From Candidatus Bipolaricaulota bacterium (GTDB lineage: Bacteria; Bipolaricaulota; Bipolaricaulia; RBG-16-55-9; DRXL01), in the NCBI GenBank assembly GCA_025057405.1, contig JANWXV010000001.1:1-24153 (forward strand): 24,153 nucleotides of DNA. The letters are read 5' to 3'. Position numbers and translations under genes: made by a program. Under the pieces are notes generated by a model. It was not told where the DNA came from. It was given only the letters and a program-made list of their open reading frames with translations, and searched no databases. Within the stretch, counting starts at the first letter, position 1. The number at the start of each line of letters is the position of its first letter. Positions 7,520 to 15,049 of the stretch are shown one piece after another.

Positions 7520-8166
7520 TGGCTCTGGGGATTTTGGGCAAGAAGCTGGGCATGATGACCTGGTTCGATGCGCAAGGGCGCGCTCTAGCAGCCACGGTCG
7601 TGCACGCCGCGCCGTCGGTCATTACCCAAGTCAAGACCCCGGAGACCGACGGGTATAGCGCCATTCAGATAGGCTACGATACGATAAAAGAGAAGAACAT
7701 CACCAAGCCCCTGAAAGGGCACTTTAACAAAGCCGGCGTCCCCCCCAAGCGCATTCTGCGCGAGTTTCGCTTGACGGAGCAAGACGTTCAAGCGTTCAAA
7801 GTGGGGCAAGAGCTGAACCTGACGATCTTCCAAGAGGGGGAACAAGTTGACGTCAGTGGGATTTCCAAGGGCAAGGGGTTTGCCGGCGTGATGAAGCGTC
7901 ACGATTTCAAAGGCGGCCCCGACTCGCACGGCATGAGCGGCTGGCATCGGCGCCCCGGAACCATTGGGAGCATCCGCGCGACGGGGCGGACGTTCAAGGG
8001 CTGGCGCATGGCCGGGCATATGGGGCATGAACGGGTCACGGTGAAAAACTTAGTGATTCTGAAGATAGACCCGGAGAAGAACTTATTAGTCTTGCGCGGC
8101 GCGATCCCCGGCCCCCGTAAAGGGGTCGTGGAGATCCGCAAGCGCCCAGCGACTAAGAACGGGTGA
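7519..8166 (+). CDS. rplC: 50S ribosomal protein L3
   Basis: The 215-residue protein is uL3, starting MALGILGKKLGMM and containing the internal loop region FKGGPDSHGMSGWHRRPGTI followed by GRTFKGWRMAGHMGHE. That loop reaches toward the peptidyl transferase centre. ATG at 7519 (TGATG overlap with rpsJ) is chosen over the adjacent GTG at 7516, because MALGILG is the family's usual N-terminus. L3 is one of the earliest assembling large-subunit proteins. Length is in the usual 205-215 range. Confidence 0.96.
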   Translation: MALGILGKKLGMMTWFDAQGRALAATVVHAAPSVITQVKTPETDGYSAIQIGYDTIKEKNITKPLKGHFNKAGVPPKRILREFRLTEQDVQAFKVGQELNLTIFQEGEQVDVSGISKGKGFAGVMKRHDFKGGPDSHGMSGWHRRPGTIGSIRATGRTFKGWRMAGHMGHERVTVKNLVILKIDPEKNLLVLRGAIPGPRKGVVEIRKRPATKNG

Positions 8167-8173
8167 AGCGACG

Positions 8174-8842
8174 ATGAATCTTGTAGCGCCGTATTATAAG
8201 TTCGAGAGCGGAGCCGCTGGGGAGATCCAGCTCAGCCCCAAGCTTTTTGGCTATCAGATTAATAAAGACTTGCTCTATCGCGCGGTGCGCACGTATCTAT
8301 TAAATCTGCGTCAAGGGACGCACGCGACGAAGACGCGAGGCGAAGTTGTGGGCACGGGGAAGAAGCCGTGGCCCCAAAAGCACACCGGGCGAGCGCGTCA
8401 CGGCATGAGGCGCTCTCCCCTCTGGAAGGGCGGCGGGATCGTCTTTGGCCCTCGGCCCAAAGAGTACGACTATCGGCTGCCCAAGAAGATGGTGCGCCGC
8501 GCCATGCAATCGGCGCTGATCGCCAAGCTGCAAGCCGCGCAACTGGGGGTGCTCGATAGGGTCAGCTTGGCCCAGCCCAAGACCAAAGAGGGCCTGCAAG
8601 CCCTCGGACGCCTTGGTTTTCCCAAGAACGACGAGAAGCTGCAAAACGAGCTGCTGTTGGTCGTGTCGCGCTCCGAATACGGCTTGGCGGTGAAGAAGAC
8701 GTTCGCCAATCTCCCGTGGGCCAAGTGCGTGGAGTCGAACTCTTTGACGGTTTACGATCTCCTAAAGTACGAGCATGTATTAATTACAGAAGCAGCGCTA
8801 GGCGAATTGGAAGCGAGGTGCGCGGTGGCGGCCGCGTCATAG
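8174..8842 (+). CDS. rplD: 50S ribosomal protein L4
   Basis: The 222-residue protein is uL4. Its extended loop is intact: THATKTRGEVVGTGKKPWPQ followed by KHTGRARHGMRRSPLWKGGG and FGPRPKEYDY, the segment that lines the nascent-peptide exit tunnel. In E. coli L4 also represses the S10 operon at transcription and translation. No S10-type leader precedes this copy because rpsJ abuts fusA, so that mode of control is not evident here. The Shine-Dalgarno site is weak (GAAG in the 7-nt gap). Confidence 0.95.
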   Translation: MNLVAPYYKFESGAAGEIQLSPKLFGYQINKDLLYRAVRTYLLNLRQGTHATKTRGEVVGTGKKPWPQKHTGRARHGMRRSPLWKGGGIVFGPRPKEYDYRLPKKMVRRAMQSALIAKLQAAQLGVLDRVSLAQPKTKEGLQALGRLGFPKNDEKLQNELLLVVSRSEYGLAVKKTFANLPWAKCVESNSLTVYDLLKYEHVLITEAALGELEARCAVAAAS

Positions 8843-8845
8843 AAT

Positions 8846-9127
8846 ATGACCCTAGAAAATATCTTGCTGGCTCCGGTGGTGAGCGAGAAGGGCTGGAGAT
8901 TGCAAGAAGAGGGCAAGTATGTCTTTCGGGTCCACCCGGAGGCGAACAAGGTGCAAGTCAAGCGTGCGGTCGAGGGTGTGTTCAAAGTCAAAGTCTTGAA
9001 CGTTGCGATGATGCGGATGCCGGAGAAACCAAGACGCCGGAAGTTCTATCAGCGCGGCGCGATCCCCGGTTGGAAGAAGGCAATTGTGCAGTTAGCGCCG
9101 GGGCAGAAGATCGACGTTTACAGATAG
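8846..9127 (+). CDS. rplW: 50S ribosomal protein L23
   Basis: The 93-residue protein is uL23: a start of the ENILLAPVVSEKG type, then KYVFRVHPEANKVQVKRAVE and a C-terminus of WKKAIVQLAPGQKIDVY. L23 sits at the tunnel exit and docks trigger factor and SRP. The arm (MPEKPRRRKFYQRGAIPG) is of ordinary length. It begins three bases after the rplD stop, so its ribosome-binding site must lie within the end of rplD, and coupling is likely. Confidence 0.95.
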   Translation: MTLENILLAPVVSEKGWRLQEEGKYVFRVHPEANKVQVKRAVEGVFKVKVLNVAMMRMPEKPRRRKFYQRGAIPGWKKAIVQLAPGQKIDVYR

Positions 9128-9139
9128 GGAGCTTACAGT

Positions 9140-9979
9140 ATGCCGACACGAAAGTTTCGACCGACGACGCCGAGCCGGCGTCATATGGAACTGCCCGACT
9201 TCAGCGAGCTGACGACCGATCGTCCCGAAAAGAGCTTATTAGAGCCGTTGAAGAAGACGGGCGGGCGCAACAATACGGGCCGTGTCACCGTGCGCCATCG
9301 CGGCGGCGGCCACAAGCGGCGCTATCGCATTATAGATTTCTATCGGGATAAGATGGGCATCCCGGCGAAGGTCGTCTCGCGGGAGTACGATCCCAACCGC
9401 TCGGCGTGGATCTCGCTCTTGCAGTACGCCGACGGCGAGAAGCGCTATATTATCTCGCCGTTGCAGTTAGAAGTAGGCACGGTTATTGAAGCGGGCAAAG
9501 ATGTCGAGGCGCGTGTGGGGAACGCGCTGCCTCTGAAGAAGATCCCCGTGGGCACGCTGGTGCACGGGGTGGAGCTTGCGCCCGGGGGACGGGCCAAGGT
9601 CGCCCGGGCCGCGGGCACGAGCTGCCAATTGATGGCCGTCGAGGGCGGTTACGCGCGGCTGCGCCTGCCCTCGGGAGAGATTCGACTTTTCAAAGAAGAT
9701 TGTATGGCGACGGTTGGCCAAGTGGGCAATATAGATCATAAAAACATAGTGCACGGGAAGGCCGGACGAGTACGGCATTTGGGGATTCGTCCCACCGTGC
9801 GCGGCACGGCGATGAACCCGGTGGACCATCCGCACGGCGGCGGCGAGGGTCGTCACTATGTCGGAGGCCCGCCCAGAACGTTTTCGGGCAAGCCCGCCAA
9901 GGGTGTGCCCACGCGCAAGCCGGGCAAACCCAGCAGCCGATTGATCGTCACGCGACGCAACGGAAGGCCGGTGAGTTAA
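9140..9979 (+). CDS. rplB: 50S ribosomal protein L2
   Basis: The 279-residue protein is uL2 over its full length: KTGGRNNTGRVTVRHRGGGH, RIIDFYRDK, the SH3-like centre, then AMNPVDHPHGGGEGRH with the conserved histidine of that loop near the peptidyl transferase centre, and GKPSSRLIVTRRNGR at the end. L2 is needed for subunit association and peptidyl transferase activity. GGGAG at about 9128-9132 precedes the ATG. Length is typical (~275). Confidence 0.97.
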   Translation: MPTRKFRPTTPSRRHMELPDFSELTTDRPEKSLLEPLKKTGGRNNTGRVTVRHRGGGHKRRYRIIDFYRDKMGIPAKVVSREYDPNRSAWISLLQYADGEKRYIISPLQLEVGTVIEAGKDVEARVGNALPLKKIPVGTLVHGVELAPGGRAKVARAAGTSCQLMAVEGGYARLRLPSGEIRLFKEDCMATVGQVGNIDHKNIVHGKAGRVRHLGIRPTVRGTAMNPVDHPHGGGEGRHYVGGPPRTFSGKPAKGVPTRKPGKPSSRLIVTRRNGRPVS

Positions 9980-9983
9980 TCTT

Positions 9984-10268
9984 ATGGCACGATCGCTGAA
10001 GAAAGGGCCGTTCGTTCACCCCAAATTATTGAAGAAGGTCGAGAAGCTCAAGCGCGGCGAGATCTCCGAGATCAAGACGTGGTCGCGGGCTAGTATGATC
10101 GTCCCGCAGATGGTGGGACTGACCATCAAAGTCCACAACGGGCGGATGCACGTGCCCGTCTCCATTACCGAAGCGATGGTGGGGCATCGGTTGGGGGAGT
10201 TCGCCCTGACGCGGACTTTTAAAGCCCACGGCGGCGTGAAGAAGAAGCAAGCCCCGCCGCTCAAGTAG
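9984..10268 (+). CDS. rpsS: 30S ribosomal protein S19
   Basis: The 94-residue protein matches uS19: MARSLKKGPFVHPKLLKKVE, TWSRASMIVPQMVGLTIKVH and VPVSITEAMVGHRLGEFALT. It sits in the 30S head, forms a complex with S13 and contacts the large subunit. It starts four bases after rplB. The ribosome-binding site would overlap the rplB stop and looks weak, so coupled translation is likely. Confidence 0.96.
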   Translation: MARSLKKGPFVHPKLLKKVEKLKRGEISEIKTWSRASMIVPQMVGLTIKVHNGRMHVPVSITEAMVGHRLGEFALTRTFKAHGGVKKKQAPPLK

Positions 10269-10285
10269 AGAGAGCGTGTACTCTT

Positions 10286-10666
10286 ATGGAAGCCAAAGCG
10301 ATTGCGAAATGGGTACGGATATCGCCGCTGAAGGCGCGCCTGCTCACCAAGCAGCTGCGCGGCCTGAAAGTAGATGAGGCGTTGAAGCTGACGCGCTTCG
10401 GGCGCGTGAAGGCGTCGGAACCGGTGCGCAAGTGCTTAGAATCTGCGATTGCGAATGCCGAACACAATTATAATATGGACGTCGATGCGCTCTGGGTCAA
10501 AGAGGCACGAGTAGATCGCGGGCCGTTCTACACGCGCGTGCGCCCCGGCTCGCGGGGGAAAGTGGGCTACCGGCGCGTGCGCACCGCGCATATTACGATC
10601 GTCGTCTCGGATGGCCCCCGGCCCACTAAAAACACACAGCCAAGAGCCAAGGAGGCGAGCGCCTAA
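10286..10666 (+). CDS. rplV: 50S ribosomal protein L22
   Basis: The 126-residue protein is uL22: AKWVRISPLKARLLTKQLRG, an alpha-helical middle (KCLESAIANAEHNYNMD) and the long beta-hairpin YTRVRPGSRGKVGYRRVRTA that reaches into the exit tunnel. Changes in this hairpin give macrolide resistance elsewhere; no deletion of the known type is seen. A short Ala/Lys tail ends the protein. AGAGAG in the 17-nt gap is a modest ribosome-binding site. Confidence 0.95.
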   Translation: MEAKAIAKWVRISPLKARLLTKQLRGLKVDEALKLTRFGRVKASEPVRKCLESAIANAEHNYNMDVDALWVKEARVDRGPFYTRVRPGSRGKVGYRRVRTAHITIVVSDGPRPTKNTQPRAKEASA

Positions 10667-10671
10667 ACGCT

Positions 10672-11352
10672 ATGGGACAGAAGATCCATCCGTACGGGCT
10701 TCGTCTGGGGATCACCAAGAAATGGAAGTCGGACTGGTTTTCTGAGAAAAAAGCCCCAGAGTACGTCAAAGAAGATTATGAGATTCGGCGCTTAATCAAA
10801 GAGCGCTATCGCGGCGCGGGGATCGCCAAGGTGAGCATCGAGCGTCCCACAGAGCAGTCGGTCTCTCTGGTGATTTATGCGGCGCGTCCGGGGATTATTA
10901 TCGGCAAGGGCGGGCAAGAGATTGATAGCTTTCAGAGGGAGTTAGAATCCAAGTTCAAGCGCAAGGTGAAGATCTCGATTAAAGAGATTGACAGTCCGGA
11001 TTTAGAGGCGGTCTTGGTTTCCGAAGACATCGCGGCGCGCTTGATGAATCGCATTCCGGCGGCCCGTGCCATGAAAGAAGTGATGCAACGGGTGATGACG
11101 CATGGGGCGCGCGGGGTCAAGATTCGCTGCAGCGGGCGCATTGGCGGCGCGGAGATCGCACGCTCGATGGAAGTGAAGACCGGGCGGGTGCCGTTGCAGA
11201 CGATCCGAGCCGATATTGACTACGGGCAGGCCGAGGCGCTGACGAAGTACGGTCTGATTGGGATCAAAGTCTGGCTCTATCGCGGCGATATCTATCGCAA
11301 GCGGGGAGGTGAGGCGCGTGGCGCTGTTAGCTCCCAAGCAGCGAAAGTTTAG
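10672..11352 (+). CDS. rpsC: 30S ribosomal protein S3
   Basis: The 226-residue protein is uS3. It starts MGQKIHPYGLRLGI and has the KH-domain GIIIGKGG loop. The C-terminal domain contains ARSMEVKTGRVPLQTIRADI, YGLIGIKVWLYRGDIY. S3 lies at the mRNA entry site and contributes to helicase activity. The last 35 bases overlap the start of rplP in another frame, so its C-terminal residues (after RKRGGE) share sequence with the rplP start and are probably unconserved. Confidence 0.96.
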   Translation: MGQKIHPYGLRLGITKKWKSDWFSEKKAPEYVKEDYEIRRLIKERYRGAGIAKVSIERPTEQSVSLVIYAARPGIIIGKGGQEIDSFQRELESKFKRKVKISIKEIDSPDLEAVLVSEDIAARLMNRIPAARAMKEVMQRVMTHGARGVKIRCSGRIGGAEIARSMEVKTGRVPLQTIRADIDYGQAEALTKYGLIGIKVWLYRGDIYRKRGGEARGAVSSQAAKV

Positions 11353-11749
11353 AAAAGACCATCGTGGGCGGCGCACGGGCAAGGCGCTGGCCGGCTCGGA
11401 GGTCGCGTTTGGGGACTTCGGCATCCAAGCCGTAGAACCCGCGTGGATCACGGCGCAGCAGATCGAAGCGTGCCGCACGGTGATGGTGCGCGAGATGGAG
11501 AAGAACTCTAAAGTTTGGGTGCGGATCTTCCCCGACAAACCCATCACCAAGAAGCCCGCGGAGACCCGCATGGGCAAGGGCAAGGGCGATCCCATCGGGT
11601 GGTGCGCCGTCGTGAGAACGGGGCGGATTCTGTTTGAATTTACGGGTGTAGATCGGGCGAAGGCCGAGGAGATCTGTCGGTTGGTGAGCTACAAGTTGCC
11701 CATCAGGACGCGGCTGCGCGAGCGGCTGCGCCTGGGCGGGGAGCGCTGA
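11318..11749 (+). CDS. rplP: 50S ribosomal protein L16 (GTG start)
   Basis: The 143-residue protein matches uL16: APKQRKFRKDHRGRRTGKAL, then AWITAQQIEACR, VRIFPDKPITKKPAETRMGK and GKGDPIGWCAVV. L16 helps position tRNA at the A site and is a late assembly protein. I chose GTG at 11318 because a strong GGGGAGGTGA (11303-11312) sits just upstream, and the resulting start aligns with the usual short N-terminus before the KYRKxHRG-type motif. Earlier in-frame starts would add an unlikely extension. The gene overlaps rpsC by 35 nt. Confidence 0.93.
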   Translation: MALLAPKQRKFRKDHRGRRTGKALAGSEVAFGDFGIQAVEPAWITAQQIEACRTVMVREMEKNSKVWVRIFPDKPITKKPAETRMGKGKGDPIGWCAVVRTGRILFEFTGVDRAKAEEICRLVSYKLPIRTRLRERLRLGGER

Positions 11750-11751
11750 TT

Positions 11752-11961
11752 ATGAGCAAACAGGCGGCGAAGTTGCGCGAACTGAGCGACGCGGAACTCG
11801 AAGCGAAGCTGCGCGAACTCCAGCGCCAGCTCTTCACGGTGCGGTTCGCGGTGGCGACCGGGCAGCAAGACAACACGGCGTTGTTGACGCAGACGAAGCG
11901 CGAGATCGCGCGGACCAAGACGATCTTACGCGAGCGTCGGTTGGGCATTCCGAGAAAGTAG
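11752..11961 (+). CDS. rpmC: 50S ribosomal protein L29
   Basis: The 69-residue protein is uL29: a two-helix coil with LRELSDAELEAKLRELQRQL followed by FTVRFAVATGQQDNTALLTQ and KREIARTKTIL. It borders the tunnel exit next to L23. GGGGAG at 11738-11743 inside the end of rplP serves as its ribosome-binding site. Length is typical. Confidence 0.94.
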   Translation: MSKQAAKLRELSDAELEAKLRELQRQLFTVRFAVATGQQDNTALLTQTKREIARTKTILRERRLGIPRK

Positions 11962-11970
11962 GGACGCGTT

Positions 11971-12228
11971 ATGCCGAAGCGAGTCTTATTGGGACGGGTC
12001 GTGAGCGACAAGATGCAGAAGACGATCACGGTCTTAGTCGAGCGCAAAGTAGAACACCCGCTGTATAAGAAATATTATTTTCAGCGGGCGAAGTTCTACG
12101 CGCACGACGAGAAGGGCGAGGCAAAAGTGGGCGATCTCGTCAAGATTATTGAGAGCCGTCCGCTGTCGCGCCTCAAGCGGTGGCGCTTGGTGGAGGTTGT
12201 CGAACGCGCCCACCCCAGCCAGATCTAA
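11971..12228 (+). CDS. rpsQ: 30S ribosomal protein S17
   Basis: The 85-residue protein is uS17: LLGRVVSDKMQKTITVLVER, KVEHPLYKKYYFQRAKFYAH and VGDLVKIIESRPLSRLKRW. It is an OB-fold protein and primary 16S rRNA binder. The C-terminus (LVEVVERAHPSQI) is ordinary. The ribosome-binding site in the 9-nt gap is weak (AGGGA overlapping the rpmC stop). Confidence 0.95.
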   Translation: MPKRVLLGRVVSDKMQKTITVLVERKVEHPLYKKYYFQRAKFYAHDEKGEAKVGDLVKIIESRPLSRLKRWRLVEVVERAHPSQI

Positions 12229-12242
12229 CGGGAGCAAAGTTT

Positions 12243-12611
12243 ATGATTCAGATACGGAGTATTCTCAAAGTCGCGGACAACTCGGGCGTCAAAGAAGTTC
12301 GCGTGATCAACGTGATGGGGCAGCCCAGCGCGGCGTGGGGGAAGATCGGCGATATCGTCGTGGCGTCGGTGCGCAAGCGCATCCCCACCAGCGAGATCGA
12401 CAAAGGCGCTGTCGTGAAGGGCGTGATCGTGCGCACGCGCCAGCCCTATCGGCGCGAGGACGGCAGCTACATTCGCTTTGACGACAATGCCGTCGTCTTG
12501 GTGAACGCTTCGCTGGAGCCGTTGGGGACGCGCATCTTCGGGCCGGTGCCGCGCGAGCTGCGCCAGAAGAATATGCTCCGCATTCTCTCGCTCGCTCCAG
12601 AGGTGCTCTGA
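12243..12611 (+). CDS. rplN: 50S ribosomal protein L14
   Basis: The 122-residue protein is uL14: MIQIRSILKVADNSGVKEVR, then VVKGVIVRTRQPYRREDGSY, IRFDDNAVVLVN and GTRIFGPVPRELR with the LSLAPEVL end. The start at 12243 matches the MIQ family start and follows GGGAG at about 12229-12233; earlier in-frame codons lie inside rpsQ. L14 contributes to subunit bridges and binds the RsfS silencing factor in other bacteria. It is the first gene of the spc part of the cluster. Its TGA overlaps the rplX ATG by one base. Confidence 0.96.
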   Translation: MIQIRSILKVADNSGVKEVRVINVMGQPSAAWGKIGDIVVASVRKRIPTSEIDKGAVVKGVIVRTRQPYRREDGSYIRFDDNAVVLVNASLEPLGTRIFGPVPRELRQKNMLRILSLAPEVL

Positions 12612-12925
12612 TGAACAAGATTCGCAAAGGAGACACTGTCCGTGTGGTCGCGGGGAACGACAAGGGCAAAGAGGGCGAAGTGCTGCACGTCTTCCCCAAG
12701 GAGCAGCGCGTTATGATCAAGGGCGTCCAGATGATCACGCGCCATCTGCGCCCGTCGGCGAAGCACCGCGAGGGCGGCATCGTCCAACAAGAAGGGACGA
12801 TTCACATTTCGAACGTCTTGTTGATCTGCCCGGAGTGCGACCGCCCCACGCGCGTGGGCTTTCAGGTCACCGAGACAGGCGAGAAGCTGCGCCGCTGCAA
12901 ACAATGCGGCAAGACGTTTGACTGA
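12611..12925 (+). CDS. rplX: 50S ribosomal protein L24, zinc-ribbon form
   Basis: The 104-residue protein is uL24 with its KOW motif at the start (KIRKGDTVRVVAGNDKGKEG), then RVMIKGVQMITRHLRPS and GGIVQQEGTIHISNVLL. The C-terminal region has CPEC (73-76) and CKQC (96-99), a C-x2-C/C-x2-C pair that reads as a zinc ribbon. This occurs in many but not all bacterial L24 proteins. L24 starts large-subunit assembly. ATG overlaps the rplN stop (TGATG). Confidence 0.95.
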   Translation: MNKIRKGDTVRVVAGNDKGKEGEVLHVFPKEQRVMIKGVQMITRHLRPSAKHREGGIVQQEGTIHISNVLLICPECDRPTRVGFQVTETGEKLRRCKQCGKTFD

Positions 12926-12936
12926 GGGAGTTTGCT

Positions 12937-13467
12937 ATGCTCTACGAGCGCTATAAGAAAGAGATCGTGCCCAAACTGATGAAAGAGCTGGGCTATAAGA
13001 ATATTATGCAGGTGCCCAAGATCGAGAAAGTCGTGATCAATATGGGCATCAAAGAGCACGATGATCCCAAGAAGATCGAAGGGTGCGCGCGCGATCTGGC
13101 GCTGATCTCGGGGCAGAAGCCCGTGATTACCAAAGCGAAGAAGAGCATCTCGGACTTTGGGCTGACCAAGGGGGACCCGGTGGGCTGCCGAGTGACGTTG
13201 CGCAAGGTGCGCGCTTATGCGTTTCTAGAAAAATTCTTCAATATAGTGCTACCCGCGATTCGTGATTTTCGCGGGTTATCGTCGGATTCGTTTGACGGTC
13301 GGGGCAACTTTTCGTTGGGCCTGACGGAGCAGCTCGTCTTTCCAGAGATCAAATACGATCAGATTGCCAAAGTACAGGGCATGGATATTACGATTGTGAC
13401 GACGGCGAAGAACGACCGAGAAGCACGGTATTTGCTGAAGGCGCTGGGAGCGCCCTTCAAAGACTAG
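12937..13467 (+). CDS. rplE: 50S ribosomal protein L5
   Basis: The 176-residue protein is uL5: LYERYKKEIVPKLMKELGYK, VPKIEKVVINMGI, SGQKPVITKAKKSISDFGL and the DFRGLSSDSFDGRGNFSLGL loop with FPEIKYD. It binds 5S rRNA and contacts P-site tRNA. GAGGGAG at 12923-12929 gives a good ribosome-binding site. Length is typical (~179). Confidence 0.96.
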   Translation: MLYERYKKEIVPKLMKELGYKNIMQVPKIEKVVINMGIKEHDDPKKIEGCARDLALISGQKPVITKAKKSISDFGLTKGDPVGCRVTLRKVRAYAFLEKFFNIVLPAIRDFRGLSSDSFDGRGNFSLGLTEQLVFPEIKYDQIAKVQGMDITIVTTAKNDREARYLLKALGAPFKD

Positions 13468-13480
13468 GGAGGTTCTCTGT

Positions 13481-13666
13481 ATGGGTAAGACATCGTGGAT
13501 TCACAAGTCCATGAGCACACCGAAGTTCACGGCGCGCCGGGTACGCCGGTGTAGCCTGTGCGGGCGTCGTCGCGGGTATATTCGGGATTTTGGGATTTGC
13601 CGGCTCTGCTTTCGCGCCATGGCTCATCGCGGTGAGCTGCCCGGCGTGCGCAAAGCCTCGTGGTAA
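13481..13666 (+). CDS. rpsZ: 30S ribosomal protein S14, type Z (zinc-binding)
   Basis: The 61-residue protein is the short, zinc-binding form of uS14. Cysteines at 24, 27, 40 and 43 make the C-x2-C/C-x2-C site, and the protein ends with the family's AHRGELPGVRKASW. It differs from the ~100-residue zinc-free rpsN of E. coli. The N-terminus (MGKTSWIHKS) is a little less basic than the usual MAKKSMIAK form. GGGAGG at 13468-13473 supports the start. Confidence 0.95.
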   Translation: MGKTSWIHKSMSTPKFTARRVRRCSLCGRRRGYIRDFGICRLCFRAMAHRGELPGVRKASW

Positions 13667-13685
13667 ACTTCAGAGAAAGGCGATT

Positions 13686-14081
13686 ATGGATCCGATTGCA
13701 GATATGCTGGCTGCCATGCGCAACGCCAATGAGCGACGGCTGCGCGAGACGCGCGTGCCCTTTTCGACCGTGAAATTGGGTATTCTGCGGATTCTCAAAG
13801 ACGAGGGCTTCATTCAGGACTATCGTATTGAAGGCGACGAGAAGAAGCGCGATCTGGTTATCGTGCTCAAATACCAGGGCAAGCGCGGGAAGGACCCGGT
13901 GATTGAGAGATTGGAGCGGGTCTCTACGCCGGGGCGACGCGTCTATGTAGGGGTGGAGGAGATTCCGCGGGTGCGCAGCGGCCTCGGCGTGGCGATCTTG
14001 AGCACGCCGCGGGGCATATTGACCGGGAAGGCCGCGCGCAAAGAGCGCGTCGGCGGAGAACTGTTGTTGCGCGTTTGGTAG
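13686..14081 (+). CDS. rpsH: 30S ribosomal protein S8
   Basis: The 131-residue protein is uS8: MDPIADMLAAMRNANERRLR, ILRILKDEGFIQDYRI, ERVSTPGRRVYVGVEEIPRV and GLGVAILSTPRGILTGKAAR. In E. coli S8 represses the spc operon by binding an rplE-site RNA that mimics its 16S target; no such site was recognised here. The start at 13686 follows AGAAAGG and gives the standard N-terminus; the open frame upstream lies within rpsZ. Confidence 0.96.
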   Translation: MDPIADMLAAMRNANERRLRETRVPFSTVKLGILRILKDEGFIQDYRIEGDEKKRDLVIVLKYQGKRGKDPVIERLERVSTPGRRVYVGVEEIPRVRSGLGVAILSTPRGILTGKAARKERVGGELLLRVW

Positions 14082-14101
14082 AGCACAAAGGGAGAGAGAG
14101 T

Positions 14102-14674
14102 ATGTCCCGAATTGGAAAGTTGCCCATACCGGTGCCCAAGGACGTCAAAGTGACGATCCAGCCCGATCGAGTCTTCGTCGAGGGCAAGGCGGGCAAGCTC
14201 ACCCAGCTCTATGAGCCTCAGTACGTGAGCGTGGAGATGAAGGACGGCACGATCGTCGTGACGCGCAAGGGCGACGAAAAAGAATTCAAAGCGCGGCACG
14301 GGCTGTATCGCTCGCTGATTGCTAATATGATTCGCGGGGTGCAGCAGCCCTATACGAAAGTTTTGCAGTTAGTTGGGCTGGGATATCGTGCCAAGCTGGA
14401 GGGCAAAGAGTTGGTCTTAGAGATCGGTTTTCACGATCCGGTGCGCTATAAGCTGCCCGAGAACGTCAAAGCAGAAGTCAAAGACCAGACGGAGATCACC
14501 CTGACCAGTCCCGATAAGCAGTTGGTCGGCGAAGTCGCAGCGGAGATCCGGGCGCTGCGCAAGCCGGAGCCGTACAAAGGCACCGGGATTCGCTATAAAG
14601 ACGAGCAGATCCGGCGCAAGGCGGGCAAGCTGGCGGCCGGGGCGGGGGCCAAGGGTGCGGCAGGAGGAGCATAG
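14102..14674 (+). CDS. rplF: 50S ribosomal protein L6
   Basis: The 190-residue protein is uL6: MSRIGKLPIPVPKDVKVTI, a middle with TKVLQLVGLGYRAKLEGKEL, and a C-terminal EPYKGTGIRYKDEQIRRKAG. It sits near the GTPase-associated centre. GGGAGAGAG (14091-14099) sets the start at 14102 rather than the in-frame GTG at 14075 inside rpsH. A Gly/Ala-rich tail (KLAAGAGAKGAAGGA) adds about 12 residues to the usual end. Confidence 0.96.
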   Translation: MSRIGKLPIPVPKDVKVTIQPDRVFVEGKAGKLTQLYEPQYVSVEMKDGTIVVTRKGDEKEFKARHGLYRSLIANMIRGVQQPYTKVLQLVGLGYRAKLEGKELVLEIGFHDPVRYKLPENVKAEVKDQTEITLTSPDKQLVGEVAAEIRALRKPEPYKGTGIRYKDEQIRRKAGKLAAGAGAKGAAGGA

Positions 14675-14677
14675 CGT

Positions 14678-15031
14678 ATGAGACTCAATCGCACGGAGCG
14701 ACGCCAGCGCCGCCATCGGCGGGTGCGCGTCAAGACGTTTGGCACCCCGGAGCGCCCGCGGCTCTCGGTGCACAAGAGCTTAAAGCACGTGCGCGTGCAG
14801 ATCATTGACGATACCGTGGGGCAGACGTTGGTGGCTGCCAGCACGCTGGAGCGCGAGTTGCAGCTCAAAGACAGCGCGGTCAAGAAGGCGCAGACGTTGG
14901 GGCGCGTGATCGCAGAGCGGGCGCTTCAGAAGGGCATTAAGAAAGTTGTCTTCGACCGCGGTGGGTATCGCTATCATGGGGTTGTGAAGGCCTTGGCAGA
15001 AGCCAGCCGCAAGGCGGGGCTGGAATTTTAG
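14678..15031 (+). CDS. rplR: 50S ribosomal protein L18
   Basis: The 117-residue protein is uL18: RRQRRHRRVRVKTFGTPERP, RLSVHKSLKHVRVQIIDD, VIAERALQKGIKKVVFDRGG and HGVVKALAEASRKAGLEF. It binds 5S rRNA with L5. AGGAGGAG just before the rplF stop (about 14661-14668) is its ribosome-binding site. Length is typical. Confidence 0.95.
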   Translation: MRLNRTERRQRRHRRVRVKTFGTPERPRLSVHKSLKHVRVQIIDDTVGQTLVAASTLERELQLKDSAVKKAQTLGRVIAERALQKGIKKVVFDRGGYRYHGVVKALAEASRKAGLEF

Positions 15032-15049
15032 TTAGAAAGAAGGGGTTTT

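Noticed and set aside
7516..7521. GTG at 7516 as start of rplC
   Set aside because: The adjacent ATG at 7519 gives the standard MALGILG start and has the common TGATG overlap.
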